From contig NZ_FNFM01000008.1 of NCBI RefSeq assembly GCF_900101095.1, positions 62,001-126,000 on the forward strand: 64,000 nucleotides of DNA, given 5' to 3'. The DNA is from Actinopolyspora mzabensis (lineage in GTDB: Bacteria; Actinomycetota; Actinomycetes; Mycobacteriales; Pseudonocardiaceae). Below, one piece after another: positions 28,002 through 36,936 of the stretch. The notes under the pieces are model-generated. The model saw nothing but the letters and a program-made list of their open reading frames with translations. It did not search any database and was not told the DNA's origin. Each line of letters starts with the position of its first letter. Within the stretch, counting starts at the first letter, position 1. Both the position numbers and the translations under genes were made by a program.

Positions 28002-28476
28002 AGTCCTCACCGTTCCCTGTCAGATACGTGTTCCCGGCCATGCGGCACTGCTACCGCGCGGTTCCGGGAAACGTTGTTACCTACATTCGATTGTTGCCAC
28101 TGAGCGTCGGCGCCGATCGGAAACTGCTCCGGCACGACGAACGCGCCCCGGATACGCCACCTCCTCACGGCCACTGCGAGCCTGTTGCGGCGATTGCGTT
28201 CCAGGACGCGTCGAATTCAAGCGTACCTGCCCCTGAGCGCACGACAACGCCACAGGCTGCGTGGCGCCCGATCGGCGACCTCACGCCGTGGAGTTCCCCG
28301 GCACCCCGCGTAGCCGAAACCGGTGGACAGCCCCACCACGAAACGCCCCTCGGCCGGCTCGGCCCCTCGGTTGCGGGCCCTCGGTTGCGGCCCCTCGGTT
28401 GCGGGCCCTCGGTTGCGGCCACTCGGTGAGCGGGGACCGGCCGAGGGCGCGCGAGGAGCTTCAATAGGCTGGTCGC
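28002..28476. other. Intergenic region between cspB and the small membrane protein gene
   Basis: No gene is supported in these 475 bases. The part near cspB (28020-28110) is AT-richer and probably its promoter and leader region. The part before 28477 holds a 14-nt tandem repeat, listed separately. Confidence 0.4.
28365..28420 (+). repeat. 14-nt tandem repeat, four units
   Basis: Four contiguous 14-nt units of CCTCGGTTGCGGSC alternate GC and CC at the last two positions, giving a 28-nt higher-order period. A partial unit follows at 28421. The array ends about 45 nt upstream of the likely promoter of the small membrane protein gene. Confidence 0.92.
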
Positions 28477-28695
28477 ATGACAGCACCCGCACGCGGCGTC
28501 GTGATACCGGTGGCAGTGGGGATGTTCTGTGCCGGACTGGCGGTCATCCTGGTGATCTTCGGACTGTGGGCCGCGGGCTACGGTGATCTGCCCTGGTGGC
28601 TCAACGCGTGCGCGATGCTGTGTCCGCTGGGCCTGGGGGTCGCGCTGGTCTCGCTGTTGGTGCGGGGCACCCGGAGATCCTTGACGCGAAACTGA
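28477..28695 (+). CDS. Small two-helix membrane protein
   Basis: This 72-residue protein is nearly all hydrophobic: VVIPVAVGMFCAGLAVILVIFGLWAAG, then LNACAMLCPLGLGVALVSLLV, and a basic tail GTRRSLTRN. The first helix is long enough to span the membrane, and the Arg-rich tail should be cytoplasmic. I do not recognise the family with certainty. TAGGCT ends six bases before ATG 28477, so the transcript is probably leaderless. It lies 54 nt before the R2-like oxidase gene on the same strand and may be co-expressed with it. Confidence 0.72.
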   Translation: MTAPARGVVIPVAVGMFCAGLAVILVIFGLWAAGYGDLPWWLNACAMLCPLGLGVALVSLLVRGTRRSLTRN

Positions 28696-28749
28696 CGCGT
28701 ATCGAAAATACTCGGTGTTGCCCTCGTCACAACTCGTGAAGGTGAAACC

Positions 28750-29742
28750 ATGAGCAGCACCGCGGCGGACCGAAACCCGGCACAGCGCACCGACTTCCAC
28801 TCGCTGCGCGCGGGTGGCGTCAACTGGGACGCGTTACCACTGCGGCTGTTCGACAAGGGCAACGCGAAGTTCTGGAACCCGGCCGAGATCGACTTCAGTC
28901 GCGACGCCGCCGACTTCCGAGAACTCACCGAGCAGGAACAGCAGGGGGTAGCGCTGCTCTGCGCCCAGTTCATCGCGGGCGAGGAGGCGGTCACCGAGGA
29001 TCTGCAGCCGTTCATCTCGGCGATGGGCTCCGAGGGACGGTTCGCCGACGAGATCTACCTCACGCAGTTCGCCTTCGAGGAGAGCAAGCACACCCAGGGG
29101 TTCAGACTCTGGCTGGACGCCGTCGGCCTCACCGAGGACCTGCATCCGTACGTGGCGGAGAACCCGGGTTACCGTGCGATCTTCTACGAGGCCCTGCCGG
29201 AGTCGCTGAACACGCTGCACCGGGACCCGAGCCCGGCCAACCAGGTGCGCGCCTCGGTTACCTACAACCACGTCGTGGAGGGAACACTGGCGCTGACCGG
29301 CTACTACGCCTGGAACAAGATCTGCAAGGAACGCGACATCCTGCCCGGCATGCGGGAACTGATCCGCCGGATCGGCGACGACGAACGCCGTCACATGGCC
29401 TGGGGAACGTTCACCTGCCGCCGACACGTGGCAGCGGACGAGCGCAACTGGGAGCTCGTGCAGCAGCGGATGGACGAGCTGTTGCCCTACGCGGTCGAGC
29501 AGATCCAGTGGCGCCCCGACTGGGCGGGCGACCAGGAACCGTTCGGTCTCGACCTCGACGAACTCTCCGCCTACGCCTCCGACCGAGCGGGCAGGCGACT
29601 TGGTGCGATCTCGGCGGCACGGGGGGTCGACGTGGCGAGCATCGACGTGGACGCCGCCCCGGAACGGTTGGAGGAGCAGTTCGGCGCGGAGGACGCCGCG
29701 GTGCTGGAGCGGATCGCCCCGGGCGAGGCGAACGGTTCGTGA
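28750..29742 (+). CDS. R2-like ligand-binding oxidase (R2lox)
   Basis: This 330-residue ferritin-like protein is very similar to M. tuberculosis Rv0233, a homologue of ribonucleotide reductase R2 that is not a reductase subunit. R2lox proteins carry a Mn/Fe cofactor, bind a fatty-acid-like ligand and form a Val-Tyr ether cross-link. Ligand residues can be read at E79 (AGEEAVTED), E111 and H114 (FEESKHTQ), E177 (VVEGTL), and E212/H215 ([12 protein letters not shown]). The cross-link pair would be V81 and Y172, with the 91-residue spacing of the characterised enzyme. The start ATG 28750 has GAAGGTGAAA upstream. The native substrate is unknown. Confidence 0.94.
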   Translation: MSSTAADRNPAQRTDFHSLRAGGVNWDALPLRLFDKGNAKFWNPAEIDFSRDAADFRELTEQEQQGVALLCAQFIAGEEAVTEDLQPFISAMGSEGRFADEIYLTQFAFEESKHTQGFRLWLDAVGLTEDLHPYVAENPGYRAIFYEALPESLNTLHRDPSPANQVRASVTYNHVVEGTLALTGYYAWNKICKERDILPGMRELIRRIGDDERRHMAWGTFTCRRHVAADERNWELVQQRMDELLPYAVEQIQWRPDWAGDQEPFGLDLDELSAYASDRAGRRLGAISAARGVDVASIDVDAAPERLEEQFGAEDAAVLERIAPGEANGS

Positions 29743-29762
29743 CGCCGACCGGGGCCCGTTTC

Positions 29763-29784
29763 GTCGATTTCGCGCGAAATCGAC
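29763..29784. repeat. Solo perfect 22-nt palindrome of the TTTC-N4-GAAA family
   Basis: This is a perfect palindrome with core GATTTCGCGCGAAATC, 21 nt after the R2lox stop codon. No TAGGTCGCTAC partner is found within 200 nt. Confidence 0.9.
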
Positions 29785-29912
29785 GGTCCGACAGCCGGGG
29801 CCGGTCGTAGCCGTTTCGTTACCGACCCCCCGAAACGATCTCGCTCTCGGCGACGATGTCGCGGACAGCGTGCACCGGCACGCTGTCCGTAATCGACAGA
29901 GAGGTTGCACAG

Positions 29913-30593
29913 ATGTATCAGCAGCCGGGACAGGCTGCCCCGAAGAACGGCATGGGGATCACCGCTCTGGTGCTGGCGATAATCGGAATCCTGCTGGCGT
30001 GGATCCCGGTCATCGGTTTCTTCGGCTTCATCCTGGGGGCACTGGCGATCATCTTCGGGATCATCGGCGTGGTGCGCGGCCACAAGGGCGCTGCCACCAA
30101 CCTGGTGATGAGCTACATCGGACTGGCACTGGGGGTGGCCGCGTTCATCGTTTCGATCGTCGTCTTCGTCAGCTTCACCAACGCGGTCAACGATCAACTC
30201 GACGAGATGAACAGCGGCCCGGGACAGAGCACTCAGGAGCAGGCGGCGCCCTCGTCGAGCGCGAGCTCCGACGGGCAGGGGCAGTCCTCCGGCGACGGCC
30301 AGGACGCTGCCGGCTCGGGCAAGGTGATCTACGAGGTCACGGGCTCGGGAGGCGCGAGCTCGATCACCTACGGCAAGGGCACCCAGACGAGTCAGCAGAC
30401 CAACGCCGAACTGCCCTGGAGCAAGGAGACCGGGGAAGCCGACAACGTGCAGTTCTACTCGCTGTCCGCGCAGAACGGACAGAGCGGCGGCGACATCACC
30501 TGCAAGATCACCGTCGACGGCGAGGTCCTGGCCGAGAACACCAGCAACGGTCAGTACGCGGTGGTCACCTGCAACGGCAACACCGGATTCTGA
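29913..30593 (+). CDS. DUF4190/MmpS-like membrane protein
   Basis: This 226-residue protein begins with a short Gln/Pro/Ala head and three hydrophobic helices between about residues 14 and 88 (GMGITALVLAIIGILLAWIP, FGFILGALAIIFGIIGVV, LALGVAAFIVSIVVFVSF), the DUF4190 pattern. A Ser/Gln/Gly-rich linker (about 95-130) leads to an external beta-rich domain (KVIYEVTGSGGASSITYGKG, CKITVDGEVLAENTSNGQYAVVTC) that resembles the MmpS C-terminal domain. Two Cys residues in that domain could form a disulfide. ATG 29913 has GAGAGG upstream. The role is unknown; MmpS proteins assist MmpL lipid or siderophore exporters, but none is nearby. Confidence 0.8.
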   Translation: MYQQPGQAAPKNGMGITALVLAIIGILLAWIPVIGFFGFILGALAIIFGIIGVVRGHKGAATNLVMSYIGLALGVAAFIVSIVVFVSFTNAVNDQLDEMNSGPGQSTQEQAAPSSSASSDGQGQSSGDGQDAAGSGKVIYEVTGSGGASSITYGKGTQTSQQTNAELPWSKETGEADNVQFYSLSAQNGQSGGDITCKITVDGEVLAENTSNGQYAVVTCNGNTGF

Positions 30594-30643
30594 GCGAGGT
30601 CATCCGAGCGCGCCGGCCGTCTACGAGATGAGCCGATCTCGTG

Positions 30644-30681
30644 CCTCGGGTGTCCTTCGACCGGTCGAAGGACACCCGAGG
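30644..30681. terminator. Perfect 38-nt palindrome after the DUF4190 gene
   Basis: Two perfect 19-nt arms (starting CCTCGGGTGTCCTTC) lie 51 nt after the stop codon. The structure is GC-only with no T-run and works equally in both directions. Confidence 0.75.
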
Positions 30682-30720
30682 CAACCGCGCCGGGCGCACC
30701 GAAACGACCCGTCGGTCCGT

Positions 30721-30738
30721 CGATTTCTCGCGAAATCG
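30721..30738. repeat. Solo palindrome of the TTTC-N4-GAAA family
   Basis: CGATTTCTCGCGAAATCG, with the same TCGC centre as copies 1 and 4. It lies within about 15 nt of the point where similarity to a hydrolase gene begins. Confidence 0.88.
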
Positions 30739-30749
30739 CCGATGGTCCG

Positions 30750-30962
30750 GCCACAAGCCTGGTGGTCCGGCCTTCCACCACACTCACGACGTCGGAATGG
30801 TCATCGGCGACCGCTTCGTCGGATTGGAAACCGTTCTCGACCGGGTCGAGGAGCCGGACGCAGTGGCCCTCTCCGTGGAGTACCGGCTGGTTCCCGAATA
30901 TCCGGCCCCGGCAACGATCGAGGACTGCTACCCCGGGCTCGTCTGGACCGCTTCCGGGGAAC
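30750..30962 (+). pseudogene. Remnant of an alpha/beta hydrolase (HSL family)
   Basis: The translation from about 30753 reads PGGPAFHHTHDVGMVIGD, then VALSVEYRLVPEYPAPAT and IEDCYPGLVWTA. These are the oxyanion-hole region and following strand of hormone-sensitive-lipase-type esterases. The HGGG motif has become HDVG, there is no start codon with a ribosome site, and similarity stops before the GxSxG nucleophile elbow. I call it a decayed fragment of about 70 codons. The similarity begins next to a TTTC-N4-GAAA palindrome, suggesting that the 5' part was lost near that repeat. Confidence 0.7.
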
Positions 30963-31183
30963 CACGGTCGTCTCGGTCGACCGTCCGAAGTGTGCGGTGG
31001 TAGTCACTCGGCATGCGTGACTTCGCCGGATTTCGTAGCTCGTTCGTCTGACAGAGCGCGCGGGTCGTGGACCGCGGCTCGACGCCACGGCACTCTGGTT
31101 GCCGGCACGAGAGCGTTGCCGCCCACTCGTCTTCCCGTCGCGAGCGGAGTACCTGCTGGGCGGTTTCCGGTGAGGGAGAAAGC

Positions 31184-31426
31184 GTGGTCGACAGCGGCGA
31201 TTGGAAGATCCAGGACAGCGTGCACCGCGATGCCAAGGTCTTCCGGGAAGTCCTCGAAGGCGAGGACCGCACAGCGTTCGAACGGGAATTCCGGGGCGCA
31301 CTGTGGGAAGTCACCGAGGACGGCTTGCTCCGGCGCAGGGACGAGCACGGCGTTCACCGGGAAACCGATTCGGGGCTGCGGGTGGACGGCTGCTGGCGAA
31401 GTACCGAGTCATCTGGTCGGAAGTAG
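31184..31426 (+). CDS. Short hypothetical protein, DUF6247-like patch
   Basis: This is an 80-residue open frame from GTG 31184 with GGGAGA upstream. The segment FREVLEGEDRTAFEREFRGALWEV resembles the core of small actinobacterial DUF6247 proteins, which often sit beside RelE-type toxins. The rest (RRRDEHGVHRETDSGLRVDGCW) is unfamiliar. No toxin partner is seen, and the region 30962-31183 upstream holds no gene. It may be a real small gene or another decayed remnant next to the hydrolase fragment. Confidence 0.4.
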   Translation: MVDSGDWKIQDSVHRDAKVFREVLEGEDRTAFEREFRGALWEVTEDGLLRRRDEHGVHRETDSGLRVDGCWRSTESSGRK

Positions 31427-31517
31427 CTGATGACGCTTAGCCCTGGCGGGGTGACCCCGGCGCACCGGCACGTTGCCCGCACCGGTAACCACCGGGGCCA
31501 CACCGGTCACCGCCGAC

Positions 31518-33170
31518 TCAACCGAGCCCGAGCATCTCCTTCGCCCGCTCCCGCATCTCGACCTTGCGGACCTTGCCGGTCACCGTCATGGGGAACTCGT
31601 CGACCACCCGCACGTAGCGCGGAATCTTGTAGTGCGCCAGTTCTCCGGTGCAGAACTCCCGCAGCGCCTCGGGGGTGAGTTCCTCTGCGCCCTCCCGCAG
31701 CCGGACCCAGACCATCAGCTCCTCGCCGTAGCGCTCGTCCGGCACTCCGATCACCTGGGCGTCCAAGATGTCCGGATGCGTGTACAGGAACTCCTCCACC
31801 TCGCGGGGATAGATGTTCTCACCGCCCCGGATGATCATGTCCTTGATGCGGCCGGTGACGCTGACGTAGCCGTACTCGTCCATCACGGCCAGATCGCCGG
31901 TGTGCATCCAGCGTGCGGAGTCGATCACCTCGGCGGTCTTGTCCGGCTCGTTCCAGTAGCCGAGCATCACCGAGTATCCGCGCGTGCACAGCTCACCCGA
32001 CTCGCCACACGGCACGGTCAGTCCGGTGTCCGGATCGACGATCTTGACCTCCAGGTGCGGCCCCACCCTGCCCACGGTGGAGACCCGCCGGTGCAGCGAG
32101 TCGTCGGCCCTGGTCTGCACCGACACCGGCGAGGTCTCCGTCATCCCGTAGCAGATGGCGACCTCGCTCATCCCCATCCGCTCGATGACCTGCTTCATCA
32201 CCTCCGCCGGGCAGGGCGAGCCCGCCATGATGCCGGTACGCAGCGAGGAGAGATCGTACTCCGCGAAGTCGGGCAGATCCAGCTCGGCGATGAACATCGT
32301 CGGCACGCCGTACAACGAGGTGCAGCGCTCGGCCTGAACCGCACCGAGCGCCGAGGGCGCGTCGAATCCCTCGGAGGGAATGATCATGGCGGCACCGTGG
32401 CTGGTGCAGGCCAGATTGCCCATGACCATCCCGAAGCAGTGGTAGAACGGCGGAACGATCGCCACCCGGTCCCGCTCGGTGTAGCCGCACAGTTCGCCGA
32501 CGAAGAAACCGTTGTTGAGGATGTTGTGGTGCGACAGCGTCGCGCCCTTGGGGAAACCGGTCGTTCCGGAGGTGTACTGGATGTTGATCGGGTCGTCGGC
32601 GGACAGCTCCTCCTCGGTGCGACGCAGCCGTGCGGGATCGAGCGGATACCGGAACAGCTCGTCCCATTCCGGGCTTCCGAGGAAGACCACCCGCTCCAGA
32701 TCGGGGCAACTCGGGCGGACCCGTCCGACCATGTCCACGTAGTCGGAGGTCTTGAACCGTTCCGCCGAGATCAGCATGCGGACCCCGGACTGGCCGAGCA
32801 CGTACTCCAGCTCGTGCGCCCGGTAGGAGGGGTTGATGTTGACCAGGATCGCGCCGATCCGCGCGGTGGCGTACTGCACCAGTGTCCACTCGGCACGGTT
32901 CGGCGCCCAGACGCCGACCCGGTCTCCCTTGACCAGCCCGCTCTCCAGCAGACCGATGGCGAGCGCGTCCACCTCGGTGACGAACTCGCGGTAGGTCCAA
33001 CGACGTCCGGTGGCGAACTCGACCATCGCGTCCCGTTCCGGGAACCGTTCCGCGGTGTGCAGCAGGTTGGCACCGATGGTCTCGCCGATTAGCGGGGCAT
33101 CGGAGGTCCCCGAGGAATAGCTGGGGCTGGTGGTCGGAACAGCGGGTTCCGCGCGGTCGGTGTGCGACAC
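31518..33170 (-). CDS. AMP-binding acyl-CoA synthetase (FadD-type)
   Basis: This 550-residue ANL-superfamily enzyme activates a fatty acid with ATP and forms the CoA thioester. The P-loop-like motif is [18 protein letters not shown]. Further motifs are [50 protein letters not shown] (seen from [11 protein letters not shown] to [12 protein letters not shown]) and the catalytic lysine near the C terminus in [14 protein letters not shown]. The length and motifs match medium- to long-chain synthetases. GTG 33170 (V-S-H-T-D) is preceded by GGAGG five bases away. It stands alone, convergent with the remnants and divergent from phzF. The chain length cannot be told. Confidence 0.92.
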   Translation of the reverse strand: MSHTDRAEPAVPTTSPSYSSGTSDAPLIGETIGANLLHTAERFPERDAMVEFATGRRWTYREFVTEVDALAIGLLESGLVKGDRVGVWAPNRAEWTLVQYATARIGAILVNINPSYRAHELEYVLGQSGVRMLISAERFKTSDYVDMVGRVRPSCPDLERVVFLGSPEWDELFRYPLDPARLRRTEEELSADDPINIQYTSGTTGFPKGATLSHHNILNNGFFVGELCGYTERDRVAIVPPFYHCFGMVMGNLACTSHGAAMIIPSEGFDAPSALGAVQAERCTSLYGVPTMFIAELDLPDFAEYDLSSLRTGIMAGSPCPAEVMKQVIERMGMSEVAICYGMTETSPVSVQTRADDSLHRRVSTVGRVGPHLEVKIVDPDTGLTVPCGESGELCTRGYSVMLGYWNEPDKTAEVIDSARWMHTGDLAVMDEYGYVSVTGRIKDMIIRGGENIYPREVEEFLYTHPDILDAQVIGVPDERYGEELMVWVRLREGAEELTPEALREFCTGELAHYKIPRYVRVVDEFPMTVTGKVRKVEMRERAKEMLGLG

Positions 33171-33314
33171 GGCTACCTCCGATACTCCGTTCAGGGCAGT
33201 GGAACCGCATGATTGCGCACTGTCGCGACGGCGTCGAGGGGTCACGGGGTTTCGGTGCCGAGCACGTCGAAAAACCTGGACGACGAGCTCCTACCGGCCA
33301 CTAGAATGCTGATC

Positions 33315-34094
33315 ATGCGGAGCTACCTCGTCGACTCCTTCACCGACACCCCCTTCGGCGGCAATCCGGCGGCGGTCGTGCTGCTCGACGAACCCGCCGA
33401 TCCGGCCTGGATGCAGGCGGTGGCGGCCGAGTTCAACCAGAGCGAGACCGCGTTCGTGGTCACCGGGGGCGACGAGCACGCAGCGAAACCACTGCGCTGG
33501 TTCAGCCCCACCACCGAAGTGGACCTCTGCGGGCACGCCACGCTCGCCGCGGCGCACGTGCTCGGCGGTTCGCAGCGGTTCAACACCCGCAGCGGTGAGC
33601 TGACCTGCACAGCTACCACCGACGGCACGGTGGAGATGGACTTCCCCGTGCGGCCGAACGAACCGGTCGACGTCCCCGTCGTGGCCGCGCTCGGCGACAT
33701 CGCCCCCGAACGGGTGATCGCCGTGGCCCGCAGCAACACCGACCTGCTGGTTCACCTCGACGACGCGGGACTGGTGCGCGAGCTGCGCCCAGACCTGTCC
33801 GAAGTACTTCGAATCACCGAGCGCGGCGTGATCGTCACCGCCGCGAGCGACCGACCGGAGGTGGACTTCGTCAGCAGGTTCTTCGCCCCCGCCGTGGGGG
33901 CGCCCGAGGATCCGGTCACCGGATCGGCCCACTGCTCGCTGGCCCCGTGGTGGGCGGAGCGGCTGGGACGCACGGAGCTGGTGGGTGAACAGGCATCGGC
34001 ACGCGGTGGAACGGTGCGGGCCAGGCTGGAGGGGCGACGGGTGGTGCTGGGAGGCCGGGCGGTGACCGTGCTGGATGGAACCCTCGCGGCGTGA
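33315..34094 (+). CDS. PhzF-family isomerase/epimerase-like protein
   Basis: This 259-residue protein has the two-domain PhzF (diaminopimelate epimerase-like) fold. Motifs are YLVDSFTDTPFGGNPAAVVLL, the catalytic Glu in EFNQSETAFV (about residue 45), LRWFSPTTEVDLCGHATLAAAHVL, FFAPAVGAPEDPVTGSAHCSLAPWW and GRAVTVLDGTL. Characterised members isomerise phenazine precursors, but most, as here, stand alone with unknown substrates. ATG 33315 has no ribosome site. TAGAAT at 33302-33307 would put transcription start on or next to the A of that ATG, so a leaderless message is likely. Confidence 0.9.
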   Translation: MRSYLVDSFTDTPFGGNPAAVVLLDEPADPAWMQAVAAEFNQSETAFVVTGGDEHAAKPLRWFSPTTEVDLCGHATLAAAHVLGGSQRFNTRSGELTCTATTDGTVEMDFPVRPNEPVDVPVVAALGDIAPERVIAVARSNTDLLVHLDDAGLVRELRPDLSEVLRITERGVIVTAASDRPEVDFVSRFFAPAVGAPEDPVTGSAHCSLAPWWAERLGRTELVGEQASARGGTVRARLEGRRVVLGGRAVTVLDGTLAA

Positions 34095-34222
34095 CGGCGC
34101 GGCGGGACGACACGGCGGAAGGGTCGGCTGCGCTGCGAACCGACCGCGAAACCGGAACTCCCCCGGAAAACTGGGGGATTCTCCCCGAACCGGCCCACAC
34201 CGGGAGCTGGCATCGTGGTGTC

Positions 34223-34624
34223 ATGCGACTGCTTCTCAACATCGTCTGGCTGGTGCTCAGCGGCTTCTGGATGGCGCTCGGCTACGTCTTCGCCGGGATA
34301 CTGCTGTGCGTGACGATCATCGGCATCCCGTTCGGCATCGCCTCGTTCCGGATGGCCAACTTCGCGCTGTGGCCCTTCGGGCGGCAACTGGTCGACGAAC
34401 GCGACTCGGGGGCGTTCTCGGCGATCGGCAACGTGCTGTGGATCATCCTGGCAGGCTGGTGGCTGGCGCTGGGACACATCTCCACGGGAGTGGCGATGTG
34501 CCTCACGATCATCGGAATCCCGCTGGGCATCGCCAGTTTCAAGCTCGTCCCCGTCTCGCTGGTGCCGTTCGGCAAGCGGATCGTGGACACCGATGACGCC
34601 CACGCGCTGGTGCCGCGTCGGTGA
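34223..34624 (+). CDS. YccF-domain inner-membrane protein
   Basis: This 133-residue membrane protein is built of two YccF repeats. The first has LLLNIVWLVLSGFWMALGY, TIIGIPFGIASFRMANFALWPFGRQLV. The second has IGNVLWIILAGWWLALGH, TIIGIPLGIASFKLVPVSLVPFGKRIV. Each repeat has two hydrophobic segments, and the TIIGIP turn is the family signature. The function is unknown. I chose ATG 34223; the open frame begins earlier but shows no family similarity, and no ribosome site is evident. It is separated from phzF by 128 nt. Confidence 0.88.
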   Translation: MRLLLNIVWLVLSGFWMALGYVFAGILLCVTIIGIPFGIASFRMANFALWPFGRQLVDERDSGAFSAIGNVLWIILAGWWLALGHISTGVAMCLTIIGIPLGIASFKLVPVSLVPFGKRIVDTDDAHALVPRR

Positions 34625-34934
34625 CGGTGCGGCCCGCTCGACTCCCGGTCGACCTGTCGGCGAGTCGGCGGTCACCTCGCGTTGTCGAAAAGCCTCGGAG
34701 AGGTCGAACGAGCCCGATCGGCGCGGCAGCGCCGACACCTACCCCCGGTGTTCGGCACCGCCGCGACCTCCATCGGAGCAATGTGGCCTTCCTCTGGGCG
34801 ACATCGTGCGGCCTCCGGCGTGCCGAGCGGGTGCCCGCTCGGGCTCGTGCCGCGCACGCCCGCCCGGGCGGAAGGCGCCGGTCCGAGGCGCCCGGTCGAG
34901 GACGAACGGTCCCCGATCAGTCGAAGGAGCCGGA
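34625..34934. other. Intergenic region between convergent yccF-like and HAD genes
   Basis: These 310 bases contain no gene, no member of the palindrome family and no strong terminator that I can see. Confidence 0.35.
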
Positions 34935-35726
34935 TCAGTCGAAGGGGTTGGCCACGCGCCCGGCCAGATCCGCCACGGAGTCGATGACCTTGGTGGGGCG
35001 GTACGGGAAGTGCTCGGCGGTGTCGCGGTCCGAGATTCCGGACAGCACCAGGATCGTCTGCAACCCCGACTCCAGTCCGGAGCGGACATCGGTGTCCATC
35101 CGGTCACCGATCATCAGGGTGTTCTCCGAATGGGCCTTGAGCTCCCGCAGTGCCGAACGCATCATCAGCGGGTTCGGTTTGCCGATGTAGTAGGGCTCGC
35201 GCCCGGTCACTCGCTCGATGAGCGCGGCGACCGCTCCCGTGGCGGGCAGCGTGCCCTCGCGGCTGGGGCCCTTCTCGTCCGGATTGGTCGCGATGAACCG
35301 GGCACCGCCCTCGACGAGTCGGATGGCCTTGGTGATCGCCTCGAAGCTGTAGGTGCGGGTCTCACCGAGCACCACGTAGTCGGGCTCGCGGTCGGTGAGC
35401 ACGTAGCCGATGTCGTGCAGCGCGGTGGTGAGTCCGGACTCGCCCACCACGTAGGCCGAGCCGCCGGGGCGCTGCTGGTCCAGGAACTGCGCGGTGGCCA
35501 GCGCGGAGGTCCAGATCGACGACTCCGGCACGTCCAACCCGCTGCGCTGCAGCCGCGCCCGCAGGTCTCGCCTGGTGTAGACGGAGTTGTTGGTGAACAC
35601 CATGAAGGGGAGCCCGTGCTGGTGCAGGTCGGCGAGGAACTCGTTCGCACCGGGAACCATGTGTTCCTCGTGCACCAGCACGCCGTCCATGTCCATCAGG
35701 TAGGTCCAGGGGGATATCTCAGTCAC
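34935..35726 (-). CDS. HAD-IIA family hydrolase (NagD-like phosphatase)
   Basis: This 263-residue haloacid-dehalogenase-type phosphatase has motif 1 YLMDMDGVLVHEE (nucleophile and acid Asp), motif 2 MVFTNNSVYTRR, the Lys in GKPNPLMM, and motif 4 LMIGDRMDTDVRSGLESG. The C2 cap between motifs 2 and 3 marks the NagD/AraL group, which acts on sugar or nucleotide phosphates. The start is probably GTG 35726 (V-T-E-I-S-P-W), with GAGGG just before it; GTG 35741 is also in frame and would overlap modC. The modC stop codon lies seven bases upstream, so it is translated as the last gene of the mod operon. No link to molybdenum is known. Confidence 0.88.
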   Translation of the reverse strand: MTEISPWTYLMDMDGVLVHEEHMVPGANEFLADLHQHGLPFMVFTNNSVYTRRDLRARLQRSGLDVPESSIWTSALATAQFLDQQRPGGSAYVVGESGLTTALHDIGYVLTDREPDYVVLGETRTYSFEAITKAIRLVEGGARFIATNPDEKGPSREGTLPATGAVAALIERVTGREPYYIGKPNPLMMRSALRELKAHSENTLMIGDRMDTDVRSGLESGLQTILVLSGISDRDTAEHFPYRPTKVIDSVADLAGRVANPFD

Positions 35727-35733
35727 CCCTCGA

Positions 35734-36936
35734 TCATCCACCGGAAACCGGGTGTATGGCCACTTCGGTGGCCTTGACCGCGAAAAAAACTTCGTCTTCG
35801 ATCCGCAGTCCCAGCTCGGCGACGGCGGCGGGGGTGATGTCGGCGGCCAGGGCGGCCTCCGGGCCGTACGAGTCGGTCTCGCCGCGAAGCCTGATCACGT
35901 CGCCGAGCGGTTCCATACCGACCACCCGCACCGGGATCGCGTTGCGCGGGCTCCCCTCGGGAACCGAGGGGTAGACCGCCACCGCTTTCGGGGAGAACAC
36001 GGCGGCGGCGGGCTCACCGGGGGTGGTCGGTTCGACCACGCTGCCGTGCAGTGCCCTGCCCCGCGGTGTCCGTACGGTCTCGCCGGTGGCGGTGCCGGTG
36101 ATCAGGTTGAGACCGGCGATCCGCGCGGTGAACGCGGTCCTGGGTCGGGACAGCACCCGTTGGGTGCTGCCCCGCTCGACCACGGCACCCCGGTCGAGCA
36201 CCAGGACCTGGTCGGCGAGCACCACCGCGTCGAGCACGTCGTGGGTCACGAGCACGCAGGGCCGTCGCTGCTGCCCCAGCACCCGGTGCAGCAGTCCCCG
36301 CATGGCGGGGGCCGCCGCCACGTCCAGGGCGGACAGCGGCTCGTCGAGCAGCAACAGCTCGGGGTCGGCGGCCAGTGCCCGTGCCAGCGCGACCCGCTGC
36401 GCCTGTCCGCCGGAGAGCTCGGCCGGTTTGCGGTCGCCGAGATCGCCGGTCTCGGTTCGCCGCAGCCATTCCAGTGCGGCGCGCCGTGCCGGTTTGGTGC
36501 GGACGCCGGAGGCGCGCATCCCGAATGCCACGTTGTCCAGCGCCGTGAGGTGCGGGAACAGCATCGCCCGCTGAGCGAGCAGCCCGACGCCGCGGCGGTG
36601 GGTGGGGACGTCGATCCGACGTCGGGTGTCCAGCCAGGTGTGGTTCGCGAGCCGGATCCTGCCGTGTTCCGGGCGGACGGATCCGGTCAGCGCGGTCAGC
36701 AGCGTGGACTTGCCCGCCCCGTTGGGGCCGAGCACGGCCAGCACTTCGCCGGGCGGTACCCCACAGGACAGTTCGAGGGTGAACTCGCCGCGCCGCAGCC
36801 GAACCTCGGCCGCCAGCCCGCCGTGCTCGCCCGCTTCTCCCCCCTCGGGCGGGTCGACCTGGGACGGCGCGGGGGCCTCCCCGGCACGCCGGGAACCGTC
36901 GGTAGCACGGTCAGGGCCGTCGGTACGGTCAGACAC
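35734..36936 (-). CDS. modC: Molybdate ABC transporter ATP-binding protein
   Basis: This 400-residue ATPase drives molybdate import with ModB and ModA. Walker A is GPNGAGKST, the signature is ELSGGQAQRVALARAL, and Walker B is LLLLDEPLSALD, with H-loop VTHDVLD. The C-terminal part (about residues 300-400) carries a TOBE/Mop-like domain (IPVRVVGMEPLGDVIRLRGE...DEVFFAVKATEVAIHP) that can bind molybdate and regulate transport. A 40-residue charged leader precedes the ABC fold. The start GTG 36936 overlaps the end of modB by 8 bases and has AAGG upstream, so translation is coupled. Confidence 0.93.
   Translation of the reverse strand: MSDRTDGPDRATDGSRRAGEAPAPSQVDPPEGGEAGEHGGLAAEVRLRRGEFTLELSCGVPPGEVLAVLGPNGAGKSTLLTALTGSVRPEHGRIRLANHTWLDTRRRIDVPTHRRGVGLLAQRAMLFPHLTALDNVAFGMRASGVRTKPARRAALEWLRRTETGDLGDRKPAELSGGQAQRVALARALAADPELLLLDEPLSALDVAAAPAMRGLLHRVLGQQRRPCVLVTHDVLDAVVLADQVLVLDRGAVVERGSTQRVLSRPRTAFTARIAGLNLITGTATGETVRTPRGRALHGSVVEPTTPGEPAAAVFSPKAVAVYPSVPEGSPRNAIPVRVVGMEPLGDVIRLRGETDSYGPEAALAADITPAAVAELGLRIEDEVFFAVKATEVAIHPVSGG

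Noticed and set aside
26896-28420. Possible CRISPR arrays at the tandem repeats
   Set aside because: Both arrays have no spacers between units, no cas genes and units shorter than CRISPR repeats.
28165-28800. A 211-codon minus-strand frame before R2lox
   Set aside because: It overlaps the tandem array and two better genes, and its composition is that of a shadow.
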